NCBI RefSeq assembly: GCF_002407185.1 | Contig: NZ_CP023563.1 | Coordinates: 3,038,001-3,102,000 of the forward strand | DNA: 64,000 nt | Direction of reading: 5' to 3' | DNA from: Brachybacterium vulturis | Lineage (GTDB): Bacteria; Actinomycetota; Actinomycetes; Actinomycetales; Dermabacteraceae | Part shown: one piece after another, positions 47,275 through 54,983 of the stretch | Layout: each line of letters begins with the position of its first letter | How positions within the stretch are numbered: position 1 is the first letter of the stretch | Notes under the pieces: model-generated | What the model was told of the DNA's origin: nothing | Seen by the model: the letters and a program-made list of their open reading frames with translations, nothing else | Databases searched by the model: none | Program-made: the position numbers and the translations under genes

Positions 47275-48503
47275 ACACGCAGTCCGTCCCCGAGCCGAGC
47301 ACATCCGGGCGGAACGAGTCAGCGCCGGCCGAGTCCGTGCCGGCCGAGACCGGGCAGAGCACGCCCGGACCGACCGCCGACGACGAGCGCGTCGCCCAGA
47401 TCCACGAGGCGCTGAGCGGGGTGATCGACCCCGAGATCCACCGCCCCATCACCGAGCTCGGCATGGTCGGCTCGGTGACGGTCGATGCCGAGGACACCGC
47501 CCATGTCACGGTGCTCCTGACCATCGAGGGCTGCCCCATGCGCGACCGCATCGAGCGCGAGACCGCGGAGGCGACCGCGACCGTCCCCGGCCTGTCCCGG
47601 GTCGAGGTGTCCACCAGCGCGATGACCGAGGAGCAGCGCCGCGAGCTCACGAACCGCCTGCGTCAGGGCCGCCGTCAGATCCCCTTCAACCAGCCCGGCT
47701 CGCTGACGCGCATCTTCGCGATCTCCTCCGGCAAGGGCGGGGTCGGCAAGTCCACTGTGACCGCGAACCTCGCCGCGGCGATGGCGGCCGACGGGCTGCG
47801 CGTGGGCGTGATCGACGCGGACATCCACGGGTTCTCGATGCCGGGCATGTTCGGGATCACCGACCAGCCCACCAAGGTCTCGGACCTGCTGATGCCCCCG
47901 GCGGCGCACGGCGTGGCCGTGATGAGCATCGGCATGTTCGTCCCCGAGGGGCAGGCGGTGGTGTGGCGCGGGCCCAAGATGCATCGCGCCATCGAGCAGT
48001 TCGCCTCGGACGTGTTCTGGGGCGATCTGGACGTGCTGCTGCTGGATCTGCCGCCCGGCACCGGCGATGTCGCGATCTCGGTGGCCCAGCTGCTGCCGAG
48101 CGCGCAGATGGTCGTGGTCACCACGCCGCAGCAGTCCGCCTCCGGGGTGGCCGAGCGGGTCGGCTCGCTGTCCACCTCGACCGAGCAGGAGATCGCCGGC
48201 GTGGTCGAGAACATGGCCGGGCTGACCCTGCCGGACGGCACCGTCATGGACGTCTTCGGCACCGGCGGCGGGGACCGGGTGGCGCAGACGCTGGCACGGG
48301 CCGTCGGCCACGACGTGCCGGTGCTGGGCCGGATCGGGCTGGACCCCGCACTGCGCGAGGGCTCGGATCAGGGAGTCCCGCTGGTGGTCTCGGACCCCGA
48401 CTCCCCCACCTCGATGGCCCTCACGGGCGTCGCCCGCGCGCTGGTGCACAAGCCGCGCGGGCTCGGAGGGATGAAGCTGCCGCTGACCGTCGCGCGGTCC
48501 TGA
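47271..48503 (+). CDS. mrp: Mrp/NBP35-type Fe-S cluster carrier ATPase
   Basis: 410 residues from GTG (overlapping the DUF1003 stop). The MIP18/DUF59 domain (about 35-110: ALSGVIDPEIHRPITELGMV, IEGCPMRDRIERE) leads to the P-loop ATPase with deviant Walker A SSGKGGVGKST, DADIHGFSMPGMFGI, WRGPKMHRAIEQF and LDLPPGTGDVAISVAQL. The C-terminal CxxC that binds the Fe-S cluster in many Mrp proteins is missing; the region reads VVENMAGLTLPDGTVMDVFG. The DUF59 cysteine is kept. It is the last gene of the pepP operon and is convergent with tatB. Confidence 0.92.
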   Translation: MNTQSVPEPSTSGRNESAPAESVPAETGQSTPGPTADDERVAQIHEALSGVIDPEIHRPITELGMVGSVTVDAEDTAHVTVLLTIEGCPMRDRIERETAEATATVPGLSRVEVSTSAMTEEQRRELTNRLRQGRRQIPFNQPGSLTRIFAISSGKGGVGKSTVTANLAAAMAADGLRVGVIDADIHGFSMPGMFGITDQPTKVSDLLMPPAAHGVAVMSIGMFVPEGQAVVWRGPKMHRAIEQFASDVFWGDLDVLLLDLPPGTGDVAISVAQLLPSAQMVVVTTPQQSASGVAERVGSLSTSTEQEIAGVVENMAGLTLPDGTVMDVFGTGGGDRVAQTLARAVGHDVPVLGRIGLDPALREGSDQGVPLVVSDPDSPTSMALTGVARALVHKPRGLGGMKLPLTVARS

Positions 48504-48528
48504 GGGGCGCGAGGCGCCAGGACTCGGC

Positions 48529-48942
48529 TCAGGTGGCCTCGTCGTCGAAGGGCGCGCGCTTCGGGCCCTTGGCCTTCGCGGACTTCTTGCCGGACTTCGC
48601 TCCCGCGGCGGCGGCCCCGGCCGCAGCCCCACCGGTGGCGATGTTCATCGAGTCCTTGCTGGGGATCAGCTCCTCGAGGTCGGTGTCGCCCCAGGCCTCG
48701 CGGATGATGCGCCGCGGGTCGTACTGGCGCGGGTCGTACTTGCGGAGGTCCTCGATGGCGATGCCCATCTCGTCCTCGACCGTGGAGCGGGAGTCGTCGA
48801 CCCAGCGGCGCGCCTGCCGCACCCACTGCACCAGCTGCCGGGTGAGGTCGGGGAGCCGTTGCGGCCCCACGATCACCAGGAACACGACGAGCAGGATCAC
48901 GATCTCCCAGCCGCCGAGGCCCATGAATCCGGTGCCGCCCAT
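48529..48942 (-). CDS. tatB: Twin-arginine translocase subunit TatB
   Basis: 137 residues. One N-terminal membrane helix (GGWEIVILLVVFLVIVGPQR) with the Gly-Pro hinge and amphipathic helix (LPDLTRQLVQWVRQARRWVD) is typical of TatB. The tail is long, charged, and ends in a Lys-rich stretch. The gene fits TatB better than TatA because of its tail length and its position near Mrp and the methyltransferase, as in M. tuberculosis Rv1224. The ribosome site GGTGG lies 3-4 nt before the ATG, which is close. Confidence 0.88.
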   Translation of the reverse strand: MGGTGFMGLGGWEIVILLVVFLVIVGPQRLPDLTRQLVQWVRQARRWVDDSRSTVEDEMGIAIEDLRKYDPRQYDPRRIIREAWGDTDLEELIPSKDSMNIATGGAAAGAAAAGAKSGKKSAKAKGPKRAPFDDEAT

Positions 48943-49072
48943 TGTCCACCTTGCATGTCTCGAGGTCTGCTGATGCGTCGCCATTATTGCATCGCGGGCC
49001 CGAGGGGGCTCACAGGGGCGGCGGCTGTCGTAGGATCGGCCAGATCGCACTGTGAACGGAGAGGATGCGCTG

Positions 49073-49726
49073 ATGTCGTCGGGAAAAGTGGCCAGCTGGG
49101 CCCACGGTGAGGAATTCGTCGACGAGACGACGCTCTTCTCCGACGACGGGGTGCTGGCCCGCGCCAGGGACCGCGGCAACGAGCTCGGCGCCACCCCGGT
49201 GCTGCCGGGGGCCGGTGCGCTGATGCGGGTGCTGGCGGCCTCGGTGCAGGCGCGCTCCGCCGTCGAGATCGGGACCGGCAGCGGAGTCGGCTCCCTCTAC
49301 CTGCTCTCGGGCATGCACCCGGACGGGGTGCTGACCACCATCGACCTCGAGGTCGAGAATCAGCGCGCCGCCCGTGAGGCCTTCGCCGAGGCCGCGATCC
49401 GGTCCCCGCGGGTGCGCACCATCGCCGGCCGTCCCCGCGACGTCGTCGGCCGCCTCACCGATCACGCCTACGACCTGGTGAGCTTTCCCGCCCACACCCC
49501 GCATGCCCTGGATCTGCTCGAGCATGCGCGGCGCCTGCTGCGGCCCGGCGGGGTGCTGATCATCCCCCACGCCCTGTTCCACGACCGGGTCGCGGATCCC
49601 ACCGCACGGGATGCCACCACGCAGGCCGTGCGCGCATTGCTGAAGGCCGTCACGGAGTCCGAGGACCTGGTCTCGGTGCTCACCGGCAGCGGTGACGGCG
49701 TGCTCGCCGCCGTGCTGCGTCCCTGA
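49073..49726 (+). CDS. SAM-dependent O-methyltransferase (family 3)
   Basis: 217 residues. SAM motif I is SAVEIGTGSGVGSLYL, then TTIDLEVENQRAAREAF, the acidic loop after strand 2; YDLVSFPAHTPHALDLLEHA and LRPGGVLIIPHALFHDRV follow. It resembles catechol O-methyltransferase-like proteins such as Rv1220c. The start is the ATG with GGAGAGG 8 nt upstream; a GTG 21 nt earlier has no ribosome site. A -10-like TAGGAT sits about 35 nt upstream. The catalytic Asp/Lys set is not clear, and the methyl acceptor is unknown. Confidence 0.9.
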   Translation: MSSGKVASWAHGEEFVDETTLFSDDGVLARARDRGNELGATPVLPGAGALMRVLAASVQARSAVEIGTGSGVGSLYLLSGMHPDGVLTTIDLEVENQRAAREAFAEAAIRSPRVRTIAGRPRDVVGRLTDHAYDLVSFPAHTPHALDLLEHARRLLRPGGVLIIPHALFHDRVADPTARDATTQAVRALLKAVTESEDLVSVLTGSGDGVLAAVLRP

Positions 49727-49796
49727 CCAGGGCGCCGCTGACCGCGCCGCACACCGGGCCCATGACCGGCCCTGCGGCGCACTGCTGAGATGAAGA

Positions 49797-49824
49797 CAGC
49801 CCCGCACCGGAGGGTGCGGGGCTG
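49797..49824. terminator. Hairpin terminator between methyltransferase and DUF3117 genes
   Basis: CAGCCCCGCACC and GGTGCGGGGCTG form a perfect 12-bp stem with loop GGAG, between convergent genes. Confidence 0.7.
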
Positions 49825-49843
49825 GCATCTGGGCTGGTATCTG

Positions 49844-50011
49844 CTACTTGATGACACCCTCGAGGGCGTCGCGCAGCTCCACGGCTTCCGATGCGGCGAT
49901 CTCGACGACCAGACGGCCGCCCCCTTCGAGCGGGACCCGCATGATGATGCTGCGACCCTCCTCCACGACCTCGAGCGGACCGTCACCGGTGCGCGGCTTC
50001 ATAGCAGCCAT
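49844..50011 (-). CDS. DUF3117 small protein
   Basis: 55 residues, full family length. It begins MAAMKPRTGDGPLEVV and has MRVPLEGGGRLVVEI, the near-invariant DUF3117 core. GGAGG lies 5 nt before the ATG, which fixes the start over a longer frame. This is an actinobacterial core protein of unknown role. Confidence 0.93.
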   Translation of the reverse strand: MAAMKPRTGDGPLEVVEEGRSIIMRVPLEGGGRLVVEIAASEAVELRDALEGVIK

Positions 50012-50087
50012 CGTGCCTCCTTGATGTGTCACTGCCCTTGCGTGGCACCCCCGGACGGGGCCTCGGACAATGCGCGTACGGTGGCTA

Positions 50088-50249
50088 TTATCTCAGGTCT
50101 CGCGACCGGCGCGCACGTCGAGCTCTGCGCGGCCTGTCCGGGAGGTCGATCCCGCCCCCGATCCACCCGGTCGCCACCCCCACCATCAGCGCTCCGACCA
50201 GCAGCGCGACCAGCAGCAGGAGGATCACGACCGGTCCCACGGCGCTCAT
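50088..50249 (-). CDS. Small single-pass membrane protein coupled to the LOG gene
   Basis: 53 residues. One hydrophobic helix (PVVILLLLVALLVGALMVGV) is followed by GGGIDLPDRP and an Arg-rich tail (RRARRARRSRDLR). Its ATG overlaps the LOG stop by 4 nt (ATGA), so translation is likely coupled. In other actinobacteria a small membrane protein with a GG..PDRP motif, sometimes carrying a DivIVA-like part, lies in this position (memory); here only the anchor would remain. The function is unknown. Confidence 0.6.
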   Translation of the reverse strand: MSAVGPVVILLLLVALLVGALMVGVATGWIGGGIDLPDRPRRARRARRSRDLR

Positions 50250-51016
50250 GATTCGATCGACGTCCCCATCGCGAGCGGGGCCTTGCGGGCGTGCTCCCGC
50301 AGCACGTCGAGCGCCTCCTGCGGGGTGTCGACCACTCTGATCAGGTCGATGTCCACAGGGTTCACCATCCCGCCGTCGACGACCGCGGTGCGCAGCCAGC
50401 CCAGCAGTCCCTGCCAGTAGTCGCGGCCCACCAGCACCACCGGGAACATGTCGATCCGGTGGGTCTGCATCAGGCACAGCGCCTCGAACAGCTCATCGAG
50501 CGTGCCGAAGCCGCCGGGCATCACCACGAAGCCGCTGGAGTACTTCACGAACATCGTCTTGCGGACGAAGAAGTACCGGAAGTCGACCCCCAGGTCGACG
50601 TAGTCGTTCAGACCCTGCTCATGCGGCAGCTCGATGCCGAGGCCGACGGAGATCCCGCCGGCCTCCTGGGCGCCGCGATTGCCGGCCTCCATGATCCCGG
50701 GCCCACCGCCGGTGATGACCGCGTAGCCCAGGTCCACGACGCCCTTGGCGATCTCCACCGCGCAGTCGTAGAAGGGGCTGTCCTCGGACAGCCGGGCCGA
50801 GCCGAAGATCGAGATCGCGGACCCGAGCTCGGCGAGCGCACCGAAGCCCTCGATGAACTCGGACTGGATGCGCAGCACCCGCCACGGGTCCGCGTGGACC
50901 CAGTCCGTCTCGCCGTCCTCCTCCAGCAGGCGCTGGTCGGTGGTGCGGTCGGGTCGCTGGGAGCCGCGCAGCGTGATCGGGCCCTTGCGGTGGCGGTCTC
51001 GTTCCTCAGGCGTCAT
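50246..51016 (-). CDS. LOG-family nucleotide 5'-monophosphate ribohydrolase (TIGR00730)
   Basis: 256 residues. It is predicted to release adenine-type bases from nucleoside monophosphates. Motifs are ISIFGSARLSEDSPFYD, GYAVITGGGPGIMEAGNRGA, and the active-site PGGFGTLDELFEAL; the Arg/Lys phosphate contacts fit FFVRKTMFV. TACGCT lies 6 nt before the ATG. It lies downstream of dapE on the same strand, as for Rv1205 near dapE Rv1202 (memory). Confidence 0.92.
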   Translation of the reverse strand: MTPEERDRHRKGPITLRGSQRPDRTTDQRLLEEDGETDWVHADPWRVLRIQSEFIEGFGALAELGSAISIFGSARLSEDSPFYDCAVEIAKGVVDLGYAVITGGGPGIMEAGNRGAQEAGGISVGLGIELPHEQGLNDYVDLGVDFRYFFVRKTMFVKYSSGFVVMPGGFGTLDELFEALCLMQTHRIDMFPVVLVGRDYWQGLLGWLRTAVVDGGMVNPVDIDLIRVVDTPQEALDVLREHARKAPLAMGTSIES

Positions 51017-51022
51017 GGACCG

Positions 51023-51028
51023 AGCGTA
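51023..51028 (-). promoter_or_regulatory. -10 element, leaderless LOG-gene transcript
   Basis: TACGCT on the minus strand, followed by 6 nt and then the ATG. Confidence 0.5.
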
Positions 51029-51032
51029 ACGC

Positions 51033-52136
51033 TCAGGGGGCCAGGAACCGACGCAGCCCCGCGAGCGCGATCTCGAGATCCTGCAGCGGGACGTGCTCGT
51101 CGTCGGTGTGGGCGAGCAGCGGATCCCCCGGGCCGAAGTTCACCGCCGGGGTGCCCAGCGCCGAGAAACGGGCCACATCGGTCCAGCCCTGCTTCGCGGC
51201 CACGGTGACGCCCTCGCCCAGAGCGGAGAGGAAGCCGCGGGCCGCGGCGTCGTCCAGTCCGGGCAGGGCGCCGCCGGCGGCGTCGACCACCTCGATCTCC
51301 AGGTCGAGCCCCGCCAGGACCTCGCGCACGTGCGCCTCGGCCGCGGCGACGGAGGTGTCGGGCGCGAAGCGGTAGTTCAGCAGCGCGGTGGCCCGGTCGG
51401 GGATGACGTTGCCGGCGATGCCTCCGGCGATCGTGACCACGTTGAGGCATTCGCGGTACTCGAGCCCGTCGATCACGGCGCGACGGGCCTCGTAGGCGGC
51501 GAGGCGCTCCAGCACCGGGGCGAGGCGGTGGATCGCGTTGTCCCCCACCCAGTCGCGGGCCGAATGCGCGGCGATACCCCGAGCGGTGACCTCGAGCTTC
51601 ATGGTGCCCTTGCAGCCACCCTCGACGCCGGCGGAGGTGGGCTCGCCGAGGATCGCGAAATCCGCCTCGAGATGCTCGGGGTGCTCGGCGGCGATCCGGG
51701 TGAGGGCGTTGTCCGCCGCGGCGACCTCCTCGTGGTCGTAGAAGATCCAGGTGAGGTCCACGGGTGCGGCGGCGGCCTCGACGGCGAGCTTGAGGAACAC
51801 CGCGAGCCCGCCCTTCATGTCGCAGCTGCCGCGGCCCACCAGCTCCTCCCGGCCCTCGCGCACGCGGCGGGTCGAGGGCAGGTTGTCCGCGAGCGGGACG
51901 GTGTCCAGGTGCCCGGCCAGCAGCACCCGCTGGGGAAGCCCGCGGTCGGTGCGCGCGATGACGGTGTCCCCGTCACGGAGCACCTCGAGGTGGCCGGCGT
52001 GCTCGCGCAGCGCCTGCTCGACCGCGTCGGCGAGCGCCTGCTCGTTCCCGGAGACGGAGTCGATGTCGACGATCGCCGCGGTGAGACGGGCGATATCGAC
52101 GCGGGGATCGAGGACCGGGGCCGTCTGGTTGCTCAT
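51033..52136 (-). CDS. dapE: Succinyl-diaminopimelate desuccinylase
   Basis: 367 residues, M20 family. It makes L,L-diaminopimelate in the succinylase branch for lysine and peptidoglycan. Metal site motifs are LLAGHLDTVPLADN, GRGSCDMKGGLAVFL, FYDHEEVAAADNAL (catalytic Glu-Glu region) and ILGEPTSAGVEGGC; the lid has VTARGIAAHSARDWVGDNAI. The last metal His is in FGPGDPLLAHTDDEHVPL. An ATG 9 nt upstream is an alternative; CACGAT lies 7 nt before the chosen one. The other dap genes of this branch, dapD and dapC, lie within 9 kb. Confidence 0.93.
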   Translation of the reverse strand: MSNQTAPVLDPRVDIARLTAAIVDIDSVSGNEQALADAVEQALREHAGHLEVLRDGDTVIARTDRGLPQRVLLAGHLDTVPLADNLPSTRRVREGREELVGRGSCDMKGGLAVFLKLAVEAAAAPVDLTWIFYDHEEVAAADNALTRIAAEHPEHLEADFAILGEPTSAGVEGGCKGTMKLEVTARGIAAHSARDWVGDNAIHRLAPVLERLAAYEARRAVIDGLEYRECLNVVTIAGGIAGNVIPDRATALLNYRFAPDTSVAAAEAHVREVLAGLDLEIEVVDAAGGALPGLDDAAARGFLSALGEGVTVAAKQGWTDVARFSALGTPAVNFGPGDPLLAHTDDEHVPLQDLEIALAGLRRFLAP

Positions 52137-52196
52137 GGCCGTCATCGTGCCACGTCCGGGCGCGGCAGGACCGACGCGGACCCGCTCAGCGAGGGC

Positions 52197-53957
52197 TCAC
52201 GGACCGGACAGCGCCCCTCCGGCACGGGCCAGCCGCAGCGCGACCGCCTCGGCGTGCCGCAGCAGCTGCGCCCCGGTGCCGGGCTCCGCGGAGATCGAGG
52301 AGCCCGGCTGCGCCGTGCTCACCGGCACGCCGACCAGCAGCCGTCGCTCGAAGACGGTGCCGTCGGCCCCGACCGGTGCGTACAGGCCGTCCACCGCGAT
52401 GGAGCCGGTGAGCATCCGCCGCCTGGTGCCGCGGGAGGCCCAGGAGTCCTTCTGCACCTCGCCGCGCTCGCGCCAGGCACCCAGCAGGGCGCTGCGATAG
52501 GCGGGCAGGTCCACCGGCGGCAGATGCGCCTCGAGCACCCCGTCGCACAGGGTGGCCGGTCCTTCGCCGCCGCGCACCACGTACCGGCCGGCCTCGTCAT
52601 CGATCTCCAGATGCATCCGCGGGCCGGTGAACTCCAGCAGCCCCGCCTCCCCGAGGGCGAGCACCTGGCGGGCGCGCAGCACCGGCGGGCCCGAGGCCCA
52701 GGAGGCGAAGGCGTTGCGCAGGTGGCCGTCGATGTCGCGGCGCACGGAATCGGTGGTGTAGGCGCCGAGGTCGGTGAGCCGGTTCACCTGGATCCGCAGG
52801 GCGATCAGCACCCGGTAGATCAGCACCCAGGCCGGATCGGGCTCGGAGGCGGCCCGCAGCGCCTCGCGCAGCACGTCACGGGTGCTCCGCGGCGGCACCG
52901 GGCTCTCCCCGCCGCGACGGCCGAAGGGGAACAGCAGCGGGAGCAGGATCTGGTCGTCCGCGAGCTCGGGGAATCCGCCGTCCCGCAGCGCCCGGCGCAG
53001 CTCGGCGAACATCAGCGGCATCACGTCGCGCTCGTGGTCCACCCCCGCGGCGCGGACCGCGAGCTCGAGCACCCGCTCCCCTGTGAGCACCGCCGGGAGG
53101 TACGGCTGCGGCATCCGGTCGCCGAGGTCGGGTTTGGGCCGGTAGACCATGCCGGAGCGGGAGCCGACCACCAGGCGCGGCTCCCCGCCACCGGGCAGGT
53201 AGCGCAGGCCGGAGGGGGCGGAGGCGTCGGTCTCGAAGCGCCCACCGGCCGCCTCGGTGAGCATGCCGATCGCGTCGTAGAAGTTCAGCCCCATGCCCTG
53301 GACCGCGACGGCCTCCCGTCCCAGCAGCGAGGCATAGTCCACCTCGAGCGGGTTCGCGGGCCCGAGGTGGACCAGGCCATGGCGTTCGGCGGCGTCGGCG
53401 AGCTGCTGCGAGCGGGGGCCGAGCGCGGTGGGCAGGTGCCCGAGCGCGAGCGCGACCGCCTCGGCGCGCAGCACCCGTCCGTCGCTCAGCCGCACCCGCT
53501 GCGGACCATCGGCCCCGCCGGTGACGTCGACCGCCTCGGCGGCGTGCTCGACGATCCGCAGCCGGGCCGGGTCGGCGTCCCTCCGTGCCGTCTCCAGCAC
53601 GTGGGCCAGGTAGCGGCCGTGCGCGGCGCGGGAGGCGAAGTCCGTGGGGGCGAGACCCTCCCCTGCCAGATGATCGGCGAGGGTGTCCGTTCGCGGCGCG
53701 GGCAGCAGCGCATGGCAGGTCTCGTCGGGGTACATCGTGGTCTGGCAGGTGGTGGTGTTCATCAGCAGCACCTCGGACTGGTCGTGCCGCCAGACGGCAC
53801 CTCCCCGGCCCACCAGGGGGTCGATCAGGTGCACGGTGAGGCCGCCCCGCCAGTGCGGGCCGTTCGAGGCGGCCACCAGGCGTTCGATGATCGCCGTGCC
53901 CCGCGGCCCTGCCCCGACGACGGCGACGGTGCGGAGGGGGTCGGCGGCTGCGATCAT
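52197..53957 (-). CDS. FAD/NAD(P)-binding protein
   Basis: 586 residues. The N-terminal Rossmann motif is VAVVGAGPRGTAIIERL, followed by LIDPLVGRGGAVWRHDQSE. A second nucleotide region contains AEAVALALGHLPTALG, and QGMGLNFYDAIGMLT is conserved in the FAD-NAD(P)-binding family (PF13454 type). The C-terminal half is unassigned. CATACT lies 6 nt before the ATG; the frame is open far upstream but that is the shadow of the divergent gene. It is presumably a soluble oxidoreductase. Substrate and partners are unknown. Confidence 0.85.
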   Translation of the reverse strand: MIAAADPLRTVAVVGAGPRGTAIIERLVAASNGPHWRGGLTVHLIDPLVGRGGAVWRHDQSEVLLMNTTTCQTTMYPDETCHALLPAPRTDTLADHLAGEGLAPTDFASRAAHGRYLAHVLETARRDADPARLRIVEHAAEAVDVTGGADGPQRVRLSDGRVLRAEAVALALGHLPTALGPRSQQLADAAERHGLVHLGPANPLEVDYASLLGREAVAVQGMGLNFYDAIGMLTEAAGGRFETDASAPSGLRYLPGGGEPRLVVGSRSGMVYRPKPDLGDRMPQPYLPAVLTGERVLELAVRAAGVDHERDVMPLMFAELRRALRDGGFPELADDQILLPLLFPFGRRGGESPVPPRSTRDVLREALRAASEPDPAWVLIYRVLIALRIQVNRLTDLGAYTTDSVRRDIDGHLRNAFASWASGPPVLRARQVLALGEAGLLEFTGPRMHLEIDDEAGRYVVRGGEGPATLCDGVLEAHLPPVDLPAYRSALLGAWRERGEVQKDSWASRGTRRRMLTGSIAVDGLYAPVGADGTVFERRLLVGVPVSTAQPGSSISAEPGTGAQLLRHAEAVALRLARAGGALSGP

Positions 53958-53963
53958 CGCTCC

Positions 53964-53969
53964 AGTATG
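53964..53969 (-). promoter_or_regulatory. -10 element, leaderless FAD-protein transcript
   Basis: CATACT on the minus strand, followed by 6 nt and then the ATG. Confidence 0.4.
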
Positions 53970-54047
53970 GCGCGCCGGTCGCCTGCGGCCGCCCTTGATC
54001 GCGCCGCCGCGCCCGCACCGCCCCCACCGATCTGGGACGATGACGCC

Positions 54048-54956
54048 ATGTCGACTCCCGCCTCGTCGCCCAGACATCTCCCGCCCAGCGGTCCCTCGAC
54101 GCCCCCGGGACTGTTCGGCGGGCGCCAGGCGGCGAAGCTGCGCGCGGCCGTGAGCGCCGATCTGCTGCCCGAGGAGCGTGCCTCGGCAGATGCGCTGGTG
54201 ATGACGGCCTGGCTCACTGCGGCGCAGCGTGCCCGGTACGCCCCGTCCCTCCGCTCGGGCCCGAGCACCGAGGAGTTCGCCCAGCGCCTGGCGGACGAGC
54301 GCCGGGTGGTGCTCGAGGAGGGGGCCGATCAGGTCCCCGACGAGCTGGACTCCGCGGCGCACGCGGAGCGGCAGGCACGGCAGCTCCCGCTGCGACTGGT
54401 GGAGGCCGGACTGCTGCTGGTGGCGTTCACGCTCCTCGCAGTCACGATCATCCAGAGCATCCGCTCCGAGGCAGCCGGGATCGCCGAGCGCGTCCCGGAG
54501 CAGGGACCGATTCTGCTGGCGGTCGCTGTCGTGGCCGGGCTGCTCGCGGCACTGGTGGGCGCGGTGGCGACCCGGCGACGGGACCATCTCCTGCTGGGCT
54601 GGGCGGTCTCCCGGCCCGGGCAGCTCGGCCGGGGTCTGCCGCTGCGCCGCCCGCTGCAGGGAGAGTCGGCGGGGCCCGCCGTCGCACGCTCCCTCGGGCC
54701 GGCGCTGCTGGTGGGCGCCGGGGTGCTCGCGATCGTGGCGGGGGCGGCGCTGCTGCTGATCTCTCCGATGCTCGGTGACGTGGGTGGGGTCTCGCACTGG
54801 GCGCCGTGGCTGCTCGGCGGCGGGGCCGCCGCCCTGGTGGCGGCGGTGCTCCTGATCTACCTGCGCTCCCGACGCCTCCGCAGGATCGTGCGCCGGTCCC
54901 GGGCCGCGGAATGGATCGGGCCGACGCCGCAGGTGGAGGAGCCGCCCGCGGTGTGA
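54048..54956 (+). CDS. Four-helix membrane protein of unknown function
   Basis: 302 residues. The first ~110 are soluble and helical (LLPEERASADALVMTAWLTA, EEFAQRLADERRVVLE). Two membrane hairpins follow: RLVEAGLLLVAFTLLAVTII with ILLAVAVVAGLLAALVGAVA, then ALLVGAGVLAIVAGAALLLI with WLLGGGAAALVAAVLLIYL. The C-terminus is short and Arg-rich. GACGAT lies 6 nt before the ATG, so it may be leaderless. I do not recognise the family. Confidence 0.8.
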   Translation: MSTPASSPRHLPPSGPSTPPGLFGGRQAAKLRAAVSADLLPEERASADALVMTAWLTAAQRARYAPSLRSGPSTEEFAQRLADERRVVLEEGADQVPDELDSAAHAERQARQLPLRLVEAGLLLVAFTLLAVTIIQSIRSEAAGIAERVPEQGPILLAVAVVAGLLAALVGAVATRRRDHLLLGWAVSRPGQLGRGLPLRRPLQGESAGPAVARSLGPALLVGAGVLAIVAGAALLLISPMLGDVGGVSHWAPWLLGGGAAALVAAVLLIYLRSRRLRRIVRRSRAAEWIGPTPQVEEPPAV

Positions 54957-54983
54957 ACGGCCCGATCTCTTCTCCGCCGCGGC

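Noticed and set aside
51093..54047. Very long plus-strand frame running into the four-helix membrane protein
   Set aside because: Only the part from 54048 looks like protein; the rest is antisense to dapE and the FAD-binding gene.
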